Shown here: one piece after another, positions 22,235 through 33,791 of the stretch
How positions within the stretch are numbered: the first letter of the stretch is position 1
Layout: the number at the start of each line of letters is the position of its first letter
DNA from: Pararge aegeria
Lineage: Eukaryota; Arthropoda; Insecta; Lepidoptera; Nymphalidae
NCBI RefSeq assembly: GCF_905163445.1
Contig: NC_053184.1
Location: forward strand, 8,184,001-8,248,000
Reading direction: 5' to 3'
Length of the DNA: 64,000 nucleotides
Made by a program: the position numbers and the translations under genes
Notes under the pieces: model-generated
What the model was told of the DNA's origin: nothing
Database searches by the model: none
What the model saw: only the letters and a program-made list of their open reading frames with translations

Positions 22235-22406
22235 AACAATCAACGGCTGGGGTTAAAAATGTGAATCTTTTATAGTTTTAGGATTCCGTTGAGCAAAGTT
22301 CATAAAAGTCTCCCATCAACAATCAACGGCTGGGGTTAAAAATGTGAATCTTTTATAGTTTTAGGATTCCGTTGAACAAAGTTCATAAAAGTCTCCCATC
22401 AACAAT
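22235..22406 (+). repeat. 83-bp tandem duplication
   Basis: Two units (22235-22317 and 22318-22400) differ at one base (GAGCAAAG versus GAACAAAG), and the first six bases start a third unit. The unit contains AATCAACGGCTGGGGTTAAA and TTAGGATTCCGTTGA. One difference in 83 bp implies a recent event. Confidence 0.95.
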
Positions 22407-22737
22407 GTGGATAAGGTTATCGTTTATTTTTTTACTGAAAAACCATGCTTCAAAAAATATGTAACAAGACAATTTAGGTACAAACTATTTATTATTTTAT
22501 CAAAACTACTTTTAAAACCGATAGGTATTCGTTCTATTATGATTATTGACTTTTTAACATCACAATTCAAATTACTAGTTTACTTCATTGATCCAAAGTT
22601 TGATACACGCAAGTTTAACAAACAATTTTGCAAATACTTTACCAAATCAAACGCCAAGAATAATGGCGGGTAGGTCCATTCAACACATTCAATAATAGTT
22701 AACCTTATGTAGTTCTGATTGGTGATAGCTTATTTAA
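22407..22737. other. Open frame of 88 codons, not called
   Basis: An 88-codon plus-strand frame (22407-22673) lies immediately after the tandem repeat. Its translation is rich in F, K, I and L, as expected from AT-rich DNA. I recognise no domain and no promoter or splice context. Confidence 0.35.
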
Positions 22738-22908
22738 GATGAAGGAAAACATCGCGAGAAAAAGTGTACGCCTGAGCTTCTACTTAATGTTCTCAAAGGC
22801 GTGTAAAGTACGCACTTGGCCAGCGTGGTGAACTAAGACCTAAATCCTTCTCATTCTAAGAGGAGACGCATGCCAAGTGGGCCGGTAATAGGTTGATTAT
22901 GAAGATTG
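22738..22908 (+). mobile_element. S2 SINE, 5'-truncated
   Basis: GATGAAGGAAAACATCGCGA, TAATGTTCTCAAAGGCGTGT, TTGGCCAGCGTGGTGAACTA and GTGGGCCGGTAATAGGTTGA follow the S2 body and tail of the 49945-50235 copy. Confidence 0.8.
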
Positions 22909-24646
22909 TTTATTGTTTATTGTTTATTGTTATTAGGTACACAAAACAGGTAATAACTAAGAGTAGATCTAAATATAAGTAATAACAAGTTTAGTTCTAA
23001 CCTACAACCCAAACTATGTGTACACAACTTGGAATTAAATTAAACAAAAAGTAAAGATAAAATTAAAGTTGAAACAAAAAAGACACACATAAAAAATAAT
23101 ATATATATGATTTATCTAAGGATTATGTGGAATAGTGCTTAATAATTTGATTTGAATGATGAAGATGATTGCAATGTAATTTAAAGATGATATTCTTTGA
23201 TTGGGTTTGGTATCGCAACCTCTAATCAATATATAACCTTAACGCCATATTTTAGTATTTAATGGTTGTATTGAGTATGTTCCGAAAGTAGCTAGACTGA
23301 TTTGAGTATCGCTCAGATATTAAACTGTATCAAAATATACGGTTCATGAGATACAACCACTTAAAAAGTTACAGTTTACAAATGAGTCAATAAGAAAAAA
23401 AAACGTCAAAGGATTTGTAATGCAAAATGAAATCTACTTCATTGTTTAGAATTTAAGAAAAACAGTATCTCACTATCAATATTCTATTCACACTAAACCG
23501 GAAGTACCTCCAGTTTAACGAAAGACAACTTTTAAAAAAAGGTAAGTTTACAACCGGAAGCGACGGGCAGGAAGACGGCAACGGCGCCGCGTCGCTGCTC
23601 TGGCGAATTAAAAATTAATCGAGTATCCGTTTCCGGACACCATGATATTTTTCTGTTTGTATTTCTTGCTTTGAAATCTGCAGAAAATGACAGATTTAAT
23701 TGCTACATCAATAAAGAGTTATAAATACAGGGTAGCCAACCCCGCAGAATTAAAAACAAACAAAAACCGCTATTAATATTGGAGCATCAAAAACCACTCC
23801 GCTTTTCTTTAAAAGCTAAGTCACTTAATTTCATGTAGCACTTGATATATGATAATTATTTTACTACTGTTTTTGGACGCATGCAAAAATCGCTGAATTC
23901 TGTATGTTCTTAATTCTGTGGCTTACCCAAACTTTATAAAAAAACTAATTTTTAACAATGACTACTAAAAAAAAGTAGTTATTTAGGATTGATAATTTTC
24001 GTTAGAAATGATTTTCTATAGCTTATTAGTACAAAAACGGTTGCCAAACAAACAGTAAACTTTGGTTGGCCTTTATCGTCTGTAATCGAATAAGAGTCCT
24101 CTGAAATTTGCTGCCCCAATAGATCGGGACGCTCCGGTAGTAGGACGCTGCCTATACGGCTTATTAACATATTCAGAACTGGATATTATATCATTCACTT
24201 AATACGGTGTTAAAACAAATTACATGTCGCGGTTCTTTTGAATTTCAATAACTTTTTAGTATCAGTCTTTATGGATAGTTTAATACCAGATCATTGTATT
24301 TTACTCATGAAATTATACTTGATATCGATCAATTCGTATCACAAATTCTACAACATTGATGAATAATGAGTGAACCAAAGAGCTAGAACATCCGTTCCTA
24401 AAAATCACATAATATAAAAGCTAGATTAGCAATTAACATAATATTTAATTCGCATAAATTAATCGCAAGATTTTTATCATCCTATAGATGTCCCACGACT
24501 AGGCCGTCTCTGCTTATGGCAGACAGAGGTATTGAAAACGTTTTCTTATCAGTCTTTAGGTGACTGTTAGCGCCATCTATTAGAAAACATTGCAGTTTTG
24601 ATGTACTTCGAAGACTAATAAAGACTTTACTCATGATAGGAGAACC
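22909..24646. other. Unassigned stretch with fragments
   Basis: It opens with (TTTATTG)n at about 22912-22930, possibly a LINE tail. A fragment at 23338-23360 (ACGGTTCATGAGATACAAC) resembles a reversed M repeat. A GC-rich patch at 23550-23650 (GCAACGGCGCCGCGTCGCTG) is unassigned. AGCGCCATCTATTAGAAAAC at about 24569 resembles a frequent insect repeat word. Confidence 0.4.
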
Positions 24647-24722
24647 GTGGTGGTGTAGTTGTCAAAACACCCTGGCCGGAAAGAAGCGGATTCAAATCCC
24701 AGTGCTGAAATTCTTATTTGCA
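24647..24722 (+). mobile_element. tRNA-like SINE head, family not assigned
   Basis: AACCGTGGTGGTGTAGTTGT looks like an A-box region, and GCGGATTCAAATCCCAGTGC contains a B-box-like word 40 bp downstream. No cloverleaf acceptor pairing is visible, so it is a SINE head rather than a tRNA gene. Confidence 0.5.
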
Positions 24723-25969
24723 TTCAAAATAAGTATACTTTATGAAAAAATGTCTTTATTAAAAAAACCCTGTGTATAGCCCTGTATTAAAAAACATTCT
24801 AATAGCCAAACACAATATTATGTTTGAGTATATGAACTATATGAACTGTTGATGTTGGCTACAAATCTTAATGGTGGTGTATCAATATATGGCGATACGT
24901 AGATATTATATAATATGCTTGTGTTAGGACTAGCGCGATAATTTTATCTCGTAGTAAAGACCGGCGTTCAAAGGCTTAGTTTCGCCGCCTATATAAGCAA
25001 CGTCAGACGAGCCCTAACAATTTAATTTATATTATATATAAAAGAGAAGTTTCTCACTCTACTTTGGAGTGAAGATCATAGTGGGCGTTCCTATCGCAGG
25101 GCGGGGCTTGAGACGGACACTCCTTGGTTTTCTCTTTTTTACTTCAACGCGTATTTAGGTGCGCGACGTCCAATTAACAAGACCTGCGATATTCCTCGCA
25201 GCTTCCCGTTACTGGTCTTGGAATGAGCTTCGTAGGGGCTCATGGAAGCTCTCTTAAACTAGGCGTATTTATATAAACGTAACAACAAAGCACCGAACAA
25301 CTTTAGTCGTTATCGCATTTATAAAGTTCTCGAGACAATTCCATTTTATGGGGTGTTTTGCTCGAGATAAATTTTATTTCTTTTGTCTACTTACTTTTGT
25401 TTCGCAGTGTACTAAAACAAAATCTGTAGCCACTTCATTTGACGGTAATTTTTCTTTAGGCTATACAAATATATTATTTATATAGTGGCTTCACATTATT
25501 TCCTAAGTTTTCAGACAGAAAGAAAGAGATTATATTTCAATCTAATAAATGAATCGACTAACTGGCTCGAAATATTTTTATTAGAATAACAATTATAAAA
25601 GATGTGTATAAATAAATAAAAAAAAAGGTAGCCAACGGCCGGGTATGCAGCAGTCCACTCAAAAGTCTAATAATAATCAATAAATGAATGAATTTATAAA
25701 ATTTATTGTACGCGAAACCAAAAATACCAAAAAAAAAATTAAAACATCAACACAACACAGCGTACCTTATAATTTGGAATAAAACCCAAGTACAGACAAG
25801 AGGTAGGTAGTGCTTAAATAATATTATTACATGGTATGTATATATACATGTAATAATAATGTTTAAGCCATGTAACTACTGAGGGATAAGATCTGGTTTT
25901 CATAGTGGCCAAACACTTTTCTTATTAAGCGATTCTCTCACAAAGTCTCAACAAAACGAGTATACTAAA
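24723..25969. other. Unassigned stretch
   Basis: A GC-richer block at about 24955-25240 (GTTTCGCCGCCTATATAAGC, CGCAGGGCGGGGCTTGAGAC) contains a TATATAA word but no recognisable gene. A near-perfect AT palindrome (ATTATTACATG ... CATGTAATAAT) sits at about 25826-25856. The rest is AT-rich. Confidence 0.4.
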
Positions 25970-26229
25970 ATAATAAATAAATAAATATACCACGACAATT
26001 CACACATCGCCATGTAGCCCCAAAGTAAGCGTAGCTTGTGTTATGGGTACTAAGATAGCTGATGAATATTTTTTCATTAATAATAGTTACATAGATACTT
26101 ATAATGTACAAACAAACACCCAGACACTGAAAAACATTCATGTTCATCATACAAATATTTTTCAGTTATGGAGATCGAACACACAGCCTCAGAGAGAAGG
26201 GTCGCTGCCAACTGCGCCTATCGGCCGTC
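25970..26229 (-). mobile_element. S1 SINE, copy 4
   Basis: Full minus-strand copy: tail TAAATAAATAAATATACCAC, CCCCAAAGTAAGCGTAGCTT, ACACCCAGACACTGAAAAAC and head AACTGCGCCTATCGGCCGTC. The B box (ATGGAGATCGAACACACAGC) is damaged. Confidence 0.9.
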
Positions 26230-26345
26230 TAATATTATAAATGCGGAAGTGCGGCCGTTTGTCAGTTTGTTTCTTTGTTGATTTGCTACGTTTGGCCCAA
26301 ATAAATACATATTATCCCGGGAAATCGTCATGGTAACGATCTGAA
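26230..26345 (+). mobile_element. Possible Helitron 5' fragment
   Basis: AATATTATAAATGCGGAAGT and GTCAGTTTGTTTCTTTGTTG resemble the 5' region of H2 (CTAATATTATAAATGTCAAT, then TTTGTTTGTTACG). It follows S1 copy 4 directly. The 3' end was not found. Confidence 0.35.
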
Positions 26346-26475
26346 TGGATAAGAAAAAAACAGTGCTCGCAGGATTTAAAAAAAAGGACAAATTTGGAAC
26401 AAAATTGAATTTAGTGTTCCATATATTATGGATAAATGAATCTATTTCCATTACAACCTCTTGTAGCTAAATTAG

Positions 26476-26925
26476 ACAATAAATATTGATTTTTTAAATA
26501 AAAACAGTGTTACCGCTGTCTCAATTATCACTAGTAATTTTACAATTAGTCACATGTGAATTTGTGCGTTTTATATTATATTCCCATAACCTTTTCATGT
26601 TTTAATCTAACCTAACTTTACATTTTGCGAACAAACTTAAGATTTCTTCAATGACTCGCTTCGTCCAATTATGTTGTAAAATTACCCTAAATTAGTTAGG
26701 TTAGATTATAACATGAAAAGGTTATGGGAATATAATATAAAACGCACAAATTCACATGTGACTAATGGTAAAATTACTAGTGATAATTGAGACGGCGGTA
26801 ACACTGTTTTTCATTTACAAAATCAATATTTATTGTTAAAAATGCTAAAGTCATTTTAATTATCGCAACATAATTGGACGAAGCTAGTTATTGAAAAAAT
26901 CTTAAGTTTGTTCGCAAAATGTAAA
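26476..26925. repeat. Interleaved inverted repeats A-B-A'-B'
   Basis: A (26476-26616, 141 bp) and A' (26695-26836) are inverted copies with few differences. B (26617-26676, 60 bp) and B' (26866-26925) are also inverted copies, but they interleave with A instead of nesting. The end of A also recurs reversed after B', up to about 26945. B includes TTTGCGAACAAACTTAAGAT. No target duplication or standard terminal motif is seen. It may be two head-to-head or rearranged copies of an unknown fold-back element. Confidence 0.9.
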
Positions 26926-26999
26926 GTAAGGTTAAATTAAAACACGTCCATTTGTTTTTTTTTTAAATTAACAATAACTTTACCTAACTCGAATGACCA

Positions 27000-27178
27000 C
27001 AGTCGCGTACATATAGGGTATGCACAGGGCATATAGATGATTTAAAAAGAAGAAAATCTCAAGTACGAGTTATAAATACTTAAGGGTTGGCTTTTTATAA
27101 CTCTTACAATGCCTATACTCGAGTTTTTTATATCATATCATCTGCATACCCTGTGCATACCTTCTATGCACGCCACTG
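27000..27178. mobile_element. hAT-like MITE, copy 1 (179 bp)
   Basis: The left end is CAGTCGCGTACATATAGGG, and the right end reads CCTTCTATGCACGCCACTG, whose complement is CAGTGGCGTGCATAGAAGG. Inside, GGGTATGCACAGGGCATA and its inverted partner follow, with an AT-rich palindromic centre (TACGAGTTATAAATACTTAA). The same design is at 53844-54047. No clear target duplication here. Confidence 0.8.
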
Positions 27179-27462
27179 ATTATTATCATCGGTTCATATA
27201 AACTGACTCAGTTTTCAAATATCCGGTCCTTTGGAATCGTCCATCACATTAATAAAATAACAATTAACATCAATATAATCGCACTCATTAAACTGTAACT
27301 CTGAAAGTACCAGATCTCTGCTTAGGCTCACCACTAATAATTATCATGATGCCTTGATCTATTAAATTCGAAGATTATGTCATTCCTTACTGTTATAATA
27401 ATGGCAGTAGAAAGTTATTAGGCTGAAACAAGTAAAATAATTCAAGATATCGAGGCAAACCA
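27179..27462. other. Unassigned stretch
   Basis: AT-rich; nothing recognised. Confidence 0.45.
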
Positions 27463-27690
27463 GAGTTTCCTGCGGGGCCTTCGGCCGTGGCTAGTTACCA
27501 CCCTACTGACAAAGACATGCCACCATTGTGAATACACGTTTCGGTACGATGTCGACTGGGAAACCGACTGGGTTTGGGTTTAATATTACTGCCTTACCCC
27601 CTAACAGTTTCGTACAGTCTTAGACTGCATCCTGACTTACTACTAGGCGTGATCGCAGTGAGGGGCTAACTTGTAGTGGCATAAAAAAAT
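27463..27690 (+). mobile_element. S3 SINE body and tail
   Basis: CCTTCGGCCGTGGCTAGTTA, CCACCCTACTGACAAAGACA, CGGTACGATGTCGACTGGGA, CTTAGACTGCATCCTGACTT and a final GGCTAACTTGTAGTGGC are in the order seen at 31965-32480, 42440-42695 and, reversed, 63346-63880. The tRNA-like head is missing. I know this body from memory as one of the commonest lepidopteran repeat sequences. Confidence 0.75.
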
Positions 27691-28237
27691 GCTTAGGCAT
27701 TGGTGCTATAAGGTAGTCTACACTTGTTAACATAAAACTAAAGTTATGAATTTTCCAAAACGCACTTAGTACTCATAAGAACACCATAACAAACTAGGCT
27801 GGTTTTATTCTTCTTTTATAGCTTAACTAGAAACTAATCAGCACTACGTAACTGGTATCAAAACTACTCTATGCGTATTCTATCCAAAATAAATACGCAG
27901 TTAAAGTTATAACTCCCATTAAATTATAATAATATCTTTCTCAATATAAGAGTAGCGCCACGAAGATTGATAACCTAGTGTATTCAACACGCCAGCCTAC
28001 CATAGCGTAGATTAGGGAAAATAATACCCTTACAAAACCCGTATCTAACATAATGAGTGATAGATGAGACTGGGAGTTTTCTTTCTATATTCCATTGATA
28101 GTATGAACGGACTTTTGGCGTAGCGCTACTGTATTTACATCACGATATAGTTTCTCAGTTGCTTAAAGTAAGAAAACATTATTGTTGTTGCATTATTGCA
28201 TTAAGTAGAAACAGAAATAGCAGCTACATAAATATTC
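27691..28237. other. Unassigned stretch
   Basis: Nothing recognisable. The 71-codon frame at 28159-28374 overlaps a SINE fragment. Confidence 0.45.
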
Positions 28238-28317
28238 ATGATCATCAAACTATTACTGGCCCACTACGGGGAACAGATTTCCTCTCACAGTGGTCCACCT
28301 CGCTGGCCCAGTGTGTA
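28238..28317 (-). mobile_element. S2 SINE tail fragment
   Basis: The plus strand reads ATGATCATCAAACTATTACT, GGCCCACTACGGGGAACAGA and GTCCACCTCGCTGGCCCAGT, the reversed S2 tail. Confidence 0.7.
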
Positions 28318-29207
28318 GCCTATTTTAATCAATACTGCACTACAGGTGTGGAAGTACAGTTACCAAAACAGTGAGTGAGTTCAATTAGAATCTGTACAAA
28401 GATTGATCTACGTTACATCCTCATTTTACACCCGTAAGCTCCTACGAGTTGAACAATATAAATGGATACACACTGCGTGCCGTTATCTCAGTTACTTCCT
28501 TCGGCGTTCAATTGTGCGGACACCCAAATGTGTCTGTAGACCACTAATGGTCTGCAGATACGCCCTAAGATACTTGTGAATTCGTGTTGCTCACTTCCTC
28601 ATATTGCCTTTAGAAACCTTACATTAAGTTATACATTAGTAAGGAGCTTTCTTGATTATTATTTATTTATACAATTATTTACAACTAAAAGTCTTAAAAA
28701 ACTGCTATAATCTGCGACTACCAGATGTACTAGTCTCGTGTTGTGAATTTCATAATTTTAAAAAAATGAATTTACCGCCGGTTTCCACAAAAATGTTTAT
28801 AATATGAATTAAAGATGATAACGGGCTATTAAATTGTTTATAATGATTGAACTGTTTGCTACCTGGTTTCTACGTGGCATCGTACCAGAACACTAAAATC
28901 GTTTCATACATAGACAAGAACGGCAGAAGAAAGCTTCAAAAATTATAAATTTCCAAATTGTACTTTCATCATCATCATCCACTTGAATGAACCCGAGACC
29001 TCCTACGTAAAATACCATAAGCACTCACCACTGTGCCTGAACAGTAATATATAACGATAGTAACATATGCTACTCTTGCCATCCTAGGAAAACAAGCAGT
29101 TCCCACGACAATCTCGTCACCATTCTTGACAGCCAAGCCGATCCTTTGCACAAAATATAAGCCAGCTCTTCTTAGATTAAGCAATTATACATAATTTTGC
29201 ACTATTT
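28318..29207. other. Unassigned stretch
   Basis: A moderately GC-rich segment at 28430-28600 (CGTGCCGTTATCTCAGTTAC, ACCACTAATGGTCTGCAGAT) is not matched elsewhere. A 69-codon minus frame at 28975-29184 has no domain. Confidence 0.4.
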
Positions 29208-29393
29208 TTCCATAGATCGTGCCGTGCGCTGACGCTGTGTATGCCTTATCATAAGACAAAATTTTATAAGCGTTCGTTTAGCGTACGAGCTGTGGAATTG
29301 TGGAATGCGCTTCCATTGAGCATACGACGATCCAAATCACTGGCGATATTTAAAAGAGCAGTTAAGGCCCATTATATTGTTAACGACTTTTAA
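29208..29393 (+). pseudogene. LINE reverse-transcriptase C-terminal tail
   Basis: The frame ending at the TAA at 29391-29393 encodes TKFYKRSFSVRAVELWNALP, then LSIRRSKSLAIFKRAVKAHY and IVNDF. It matches the minus-strand tails at 19686-19805, 49522-49641 and 51210-51353. Polymerase and endonuclease domains are absent, so it is a 5'-truncated insertion. Confidence 0.85.
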
Positions 29394-29755
29394 TAGTATG
29401 TATATATGTACTTACTCATTTATTGTATGTTAAAGTATTTAATTATGTAAGTGTTGTTATTATATATATTAGTTTATTTTTATATTTATTTATTTATTAT
29501 ATTATTTACTTTTTATCTATTTGTGCACACTAGTTTATGTATTGGCATGTAGTTATTTGCATGTATGTATTTTAATATTTGTACCACCAGCAGTCTATTC
29601 TCCTCTTCTTTTTTTTTTCCTAATTCTAAGGTTGCCTGGCAGAGATCGCTATTAAGCGATAAGGCCGCCTTTTGTATTACTACTTCTTTCGATGTTTCTG
29701 TTTTTGTTACATTTTAAATGTTGTGGTATACAAATAAAGAGTTTAATAATAATAT
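29208..29755 (+). mobile_element. LINE 3' end (ELWNALP family), copy c
   Basis: The only plus-strand and best-preserved copy here. The coding tail is followed by an AT-rich 3'-UTR of about 360 bp carrying GGTTGCCTGGCAGAGATCGC, TAAGCGATAAGGCCGCC and a terminal ATACAAATAAAGAGTTTAAT. That signature identifies the minus-strand copies at 19325, 20672, 48951 and 50868. I place it among Jockey/CR1-type non-LTR elements; the clade is an inference. Confidence 0.85.
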
Positions 29756-31440
29756 TTTTGACTTTTCATGCAATTTAAGTTATACTTACACATATTTTAT
29801 ATCGTGTCATAATATAATTAACAAAATATATTTAAGACAATAGTCACAATGTCACGTCAACTTGTGCTAAGCACATTCAATTTAGCACTTACACCCCATT
29901 ACAGCAAATTATCGATGTCACCTACATCATTGTGTGAACTCAACCCTAAGCACTTGTGTGATTATGTGTGTGTGTGTGTGTAACATTCTTGTTAGCACGC
30001 GTGTGTAATTGTGTGCGTTATCTGAAAGATTCCGCTTCATTTCCCCGGACCCGCGCTTGGCGTCACATGTTATAAATATATCTTCCTCTGTACTACCTCT
30101 GCACGCAGCTTCATCCAATTCGCGCGCAAGCAGGTTCCCTAATTACTACGCCTGTTAAACATGCATAAAAAAGGACAAATTGTCACACAACACAACTCAC
30201 TTTCGCATTTATGAAATAAACTGATGTATCTAAGTTTCTTAAGATGAAAATTTTTGGCAAGCTCAAGGTTGTTTTTTTTATTATGGCGAAACAGTTTTCG
30301 CGGCTCTTTTCAGGATACAAAGTATCCTCTGTCATTTATAGGACACAAATAATGTATAAAAAAAAAATATTAAGATCAGTGAAATCACTGCTCTAATCTG
30401 ACCTAAATCTAATATAGCTAACAGGTGAATAAGTAGACACCTTTTTGCATTTATAATTATAACTACAACGAGTTCTATTATAATTGTCTAATTTACATCA
30501 TAATATTTATGATGTATATTAAAATTCCTGAAACAATATGATGCATGATAGGGGATGTTGTATATATGTACCTACTAGGGTTATATAATCGTTAATTAAG
30601 AGGACGTTAAAGGACGTTTAGGTAGCAATTTTAAAATAAAACGACTAGTTTCAAAATTACAAACCAAAATCTACTTCAGTTTGTAATAGCGAACAGGGTC
30701 ATCCTTACAGATTCCAAAGATCAAGTTTTTGCGTGATTTTTAGCTCAATTTTAGATAAATTTGTACAGTTTATAACATAATGCTATCGTAATGTATGCAA
30801 TTTTATGTATCAATTATGTAAACATAAATTAAGCATAAACATGAGCGGTTCGCCGCGGCCCGTCGTTTAGGAAATGAACGTCAGCTCTTTTTATCTAAAT
30901 GGCAGCGAGGGACGTAAAAATGGCGTAAAATTCCCGTTTGATACAATAAATAATGAAATAAAATTTTTACACACATACTGCTTAATGTTGTAAGAGTTAT
31001 ATCGCCAATAATATAAGTCTCGAAAATAACACAAGCAAGATAATATGCGCATAAAAAAGAAAACGTAGGTATATCAATAAATAACAATCATTTCTCAACA
31101 TAAGAATATTAATATAAAAGAATAATACAGAAAATTTCAAGAATGGTTTTTTTATTGTATCAAATGGACATATAAACTGACATCGAGCTAAAACAGGTTC
31201 TCAAGCATTGACCCATCTAAAAATAAGTTCTTCTTATCTCATCATCATCATCATTAGGTATCAGCAAATTTACATATCATTCCTAGGCACTATAATCTTG
31301 TATAGGGATTGAGGAAATAGGATCTTAGATCTATTACGTTACTCCATTGTGTGGACCTCTAATCTTCTAACTTTCTGGAGATTTTTATTAATACATAACT
31401 ATAACCTAAAATAAACTATTTAAAAACTAAATAAAATCTA
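29756..31440. other. Unassigned stretch with (TG)n
   Basis: A (TG)n microsatellite lies at about 29962-29981. A 10-bp-arm AT palindrome (TACATCATAA TAT TTATGATGTA) is at about 30491-30513. No gene or repeat family seen in the rest. Confidence 0.4.
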
Positions 31441-31585
31441 AAACGTCCTCGAAACCACCGCAGCGTGGCACAGTTCCTAAGATGCTGGCAGCATTGCCCC
31501 TTTGGATGGCCAAACTAATTCGTTGGCCAAGGTAACTGCCCGCACTAGGATCACCGGTAGACGAAAAAATAAATAAATAAATATG
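31441..31585 (+). repeat. Probable dispersed repeat tail, unnamed
   Basis: GC-rich AACCACCGCAGCGTGGCACA, GTTCGTTGGCCAAGGTAACT-like text and GATCACCGGTAGACG end in AAAAAATAAATAAATAAATA. An A-rich microsatellite end after a GC-rich body is typical of a retroposon tail. I cannot name the family, and no second copy is in the window. Confidence 0.4.
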
Positions 31586-31735
31586 AAAACCTGGATAGCA
31601 GCTTCATTTTTGTGCCTTTTGGAGTAGAGACTTTGGGACCGTGGGGTCCGGAGGCAAGAGCCCTTTTCAAAGAATTATCGAAAAGGGTTATCGAGTCTTC
31701 TGGAGATTTGTGCATCAATTAAATATTACTTGCCA

Positions 31736-31892
31736 TAACGTTGAACGAAAACTTCGTGAGGAAACCATTCCCGAGAGTTCTCCATAATGTCCTTAATGGG
31801 GTATCATTCCTACGGCCTATCTATCCCCTTCTCCTTCTGAGAGGAGACCCGTACCGTGTAGTGGGTCAGTAATGGGTTGATGAACATACTGA
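31736..31892 (+). mobile_element. S2 SINE, 5'-truncated
   Basis: AACTTCGTGAGGAAACCATT, GAGAGTTCTCCATAATGTCC, CTGAGAGGAGACCCGTACCG and GTGGGTCAGTAATGGGTTGA match the S2 body and tail. Confidence 0.8.
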
Positions 31893-31944
31893 TAAATTTT
31901 ATAGCTAATAAACTGCAGCTTTGAGATAATTATTAGATGTTAGT

Positions 31945-32480
31945 TATAAGCCTAATGGTAAGCGATCAAGTAGTCTTTTGTATGACTTGTATTGGCTGAC
32001 ACTGAAAACAATTATTTTATCTGGTGGAAGGCTTCAGCTTTAGCATCCATCCTACAGACAAAGACGTACCGCCAAGTGATTTAGCTTTCCGGTAAGATAC
32101 TAACCTAACCAATTAGCGATATTTTCATTTTCATTTCATTTATTCAGAATATTGGTAAGGGTACAGAATTGACACAATAAACATGGTGCGATAACTGTTG
32201 CAGTAGTATAAACTGTGTCGCAACAATTAACGCCCACCTCCAACAATAAATGTATAGCACCAATAAGACAAAAGTAGAACACAGTAAATGCCAATAAAAA
32301 AAGAGAATAAGAGTCAATTAAAATAATAAAAACATGCAGCGACTTATTTAGTGCGGGTGTGTGTGTGATATGGGTTTAATATAACTGTTATACTCCTAAC
32401 AGGCCCTTAACTTCCATCTTAGACTGCAACATAATTTCCCACGAGGTAAGATTATAGTCAAGGGCTACCTTTTTTATGTG
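31945..32480 (+). mobile_element. S3 SINE interrupted by a LINE tail
   Basis: The left part (to about 32105) has GTGGAAGGCTTCAGCTTTAG, ACAAAGACGTACCGCCAAGT and TTAGCTTTCCGGTAAGATA. The right part resumes at about 32362 with GTGTGATATGGGTTTAATAT, TCTTAGACTGCAACATAATT and ATAGTCAAGGGCTACC. Between them lies a minus-strand LINE tail, so the LINE entered the S3 copy later. Confidence 0.7.
32124..32345 (-). mobile_element. LINE 3' tail nested in S3
   Basis: The plus strand begins CATTTTCATTTCATTTATTC, the usual reversed end of a non-LTR element, then AGAATATTGGTAAGGGTACA and GCCCACCTCCAACAATAA. No coding remains. Boundaries come from where the S3 sequence stops and resumes. Confidence 0.55.
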
Positions 32481-32705
32481 TAATTGACGGCTGAGTGAAT
32501 TTTTGACGGAGAGTGCCACTGGTTAGAACTAGTTTAGAACCAATTCGGGGCTCTTAGTGATGACCTTGTTCACGCGACGCGGTGATTTGTGTGTATCGTG
32601 TTTAATCACGACACTTTAAATTCTAAACTAAGGGATTACTTTGAATGGAATAATTATAATAAAACCTTTTATTTAGGAAATTCAAAAACCATCGCAAATC
32701 ATGAT

Positions 32706-33000
32706 ACAAAAATAAATTCAAAATTCAAATTCAAAATTTCTTTATTCATGTAGGCCTATCACAGGCACTTATGAAGCGTTCATACATATTTGTTTACATA
32801 ATTGTAACGGGATGGTGATAACTTCGTTCGCCAACTTAAATCTAAAGCTACGAGGGTTCCAAACGCGCCCTGGTCTAAGAAGAGCCCACAACAAACTTAG
32901 CCGGGTAAATTATTTTTTTTGTTATCACCATCTTCTACTTAAATTTAAATTAAGCTATGAAGCTAGAGCAATTCACACCCAAGCTTTTTTATCGTTTAAA
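32706..33000 (-). mobile_element. LINE 3'-UTR stub, second type
   Basis: The plus strand starts AATTCAAATTCAAAATTTCT, then TTATTCATGTAGGCCTATCA and AGGCACTTATGAAGCG. From memory this is a very common reversed 3' end of a lepidopteran non-LTR element. The 63-codon frame 32812-33003 is non-coding sequence of the UTR. Confidence 0.65.
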
Positions 33001-33003
33001 TAA

Positions 33004-33052
33004 TCCTTAATATTATAATAGGAAACATCCTTAATATTATAATAGAATATTA
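33004..33052 (+). repeat. Direct repeat ATCCTTAATATTATAATAG, two copies
   Basis: The 19-bp word occurs twice in tandem separated by GAAAC. Confidence 0.85.
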
Positions 33053-33791
33053 AAACTACTTAAACTAAAAAAACATTAGAACTACGAACTCATAATAAAA
33101 CAATTGAATTAAAATAACTTATGTTAACTAGCTTATGTAAAAGCATGACCTAAGAATTAAATATAAAATAAAAAAGGATAACTGGTAGTATTTAATACCA
33201 AACAGTAGAACAAAATAAAAGTTTTATTATAACCCATGTATTGTTCCTAATACTAATAAATTTATCAGTCTAATGCATATACCTATAGCATATAGCTATT
33301 CACGTTCAAATAGGAACCACAAACAAAGAAAATAATTGCCGAAAGAGAAACAGCAAACAAAATACGGCACAAAGCGGCGGTATTCCGCAACCTTTTCGCG
33401 GGCGAGTAATGAAGCCATATCTTTAATAGCCCCGATAAGGGCGCTAAATGTTTGCGCACACGCCAAATAATAAGCGACTCGATCATTTACCGAGGGGTGA
33501 AGTTCTGACGAGAAAAAAAGTATATTCGCTCGTAACGTTACCGCTTATCGGTAAATGAGATGAGCGAAATTGAATAAGTTTGCGGTGACCGTCGCGCGTC
33601 GTTTCGCAACTGAACGCGTGTCGCTATGAGCAAGTTTTAGGGTAATGATTGATTGTTGCAGGAGAAATACAAATAGCAAAAGCAAAAAAATGACAACCCG
33701 CATGAGAGTTGCGTAGAGTGTCATAGCTCTAATCTCTCTCTAGCTCTCTGTCGATTACTAGTAATCGAGGAGGAGATCTGTAAACTGAGTA

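Noticed and set aside
24647..24722. Possible tRNA gene
   Set aside because: B-box-like word only; no cloverleaf.
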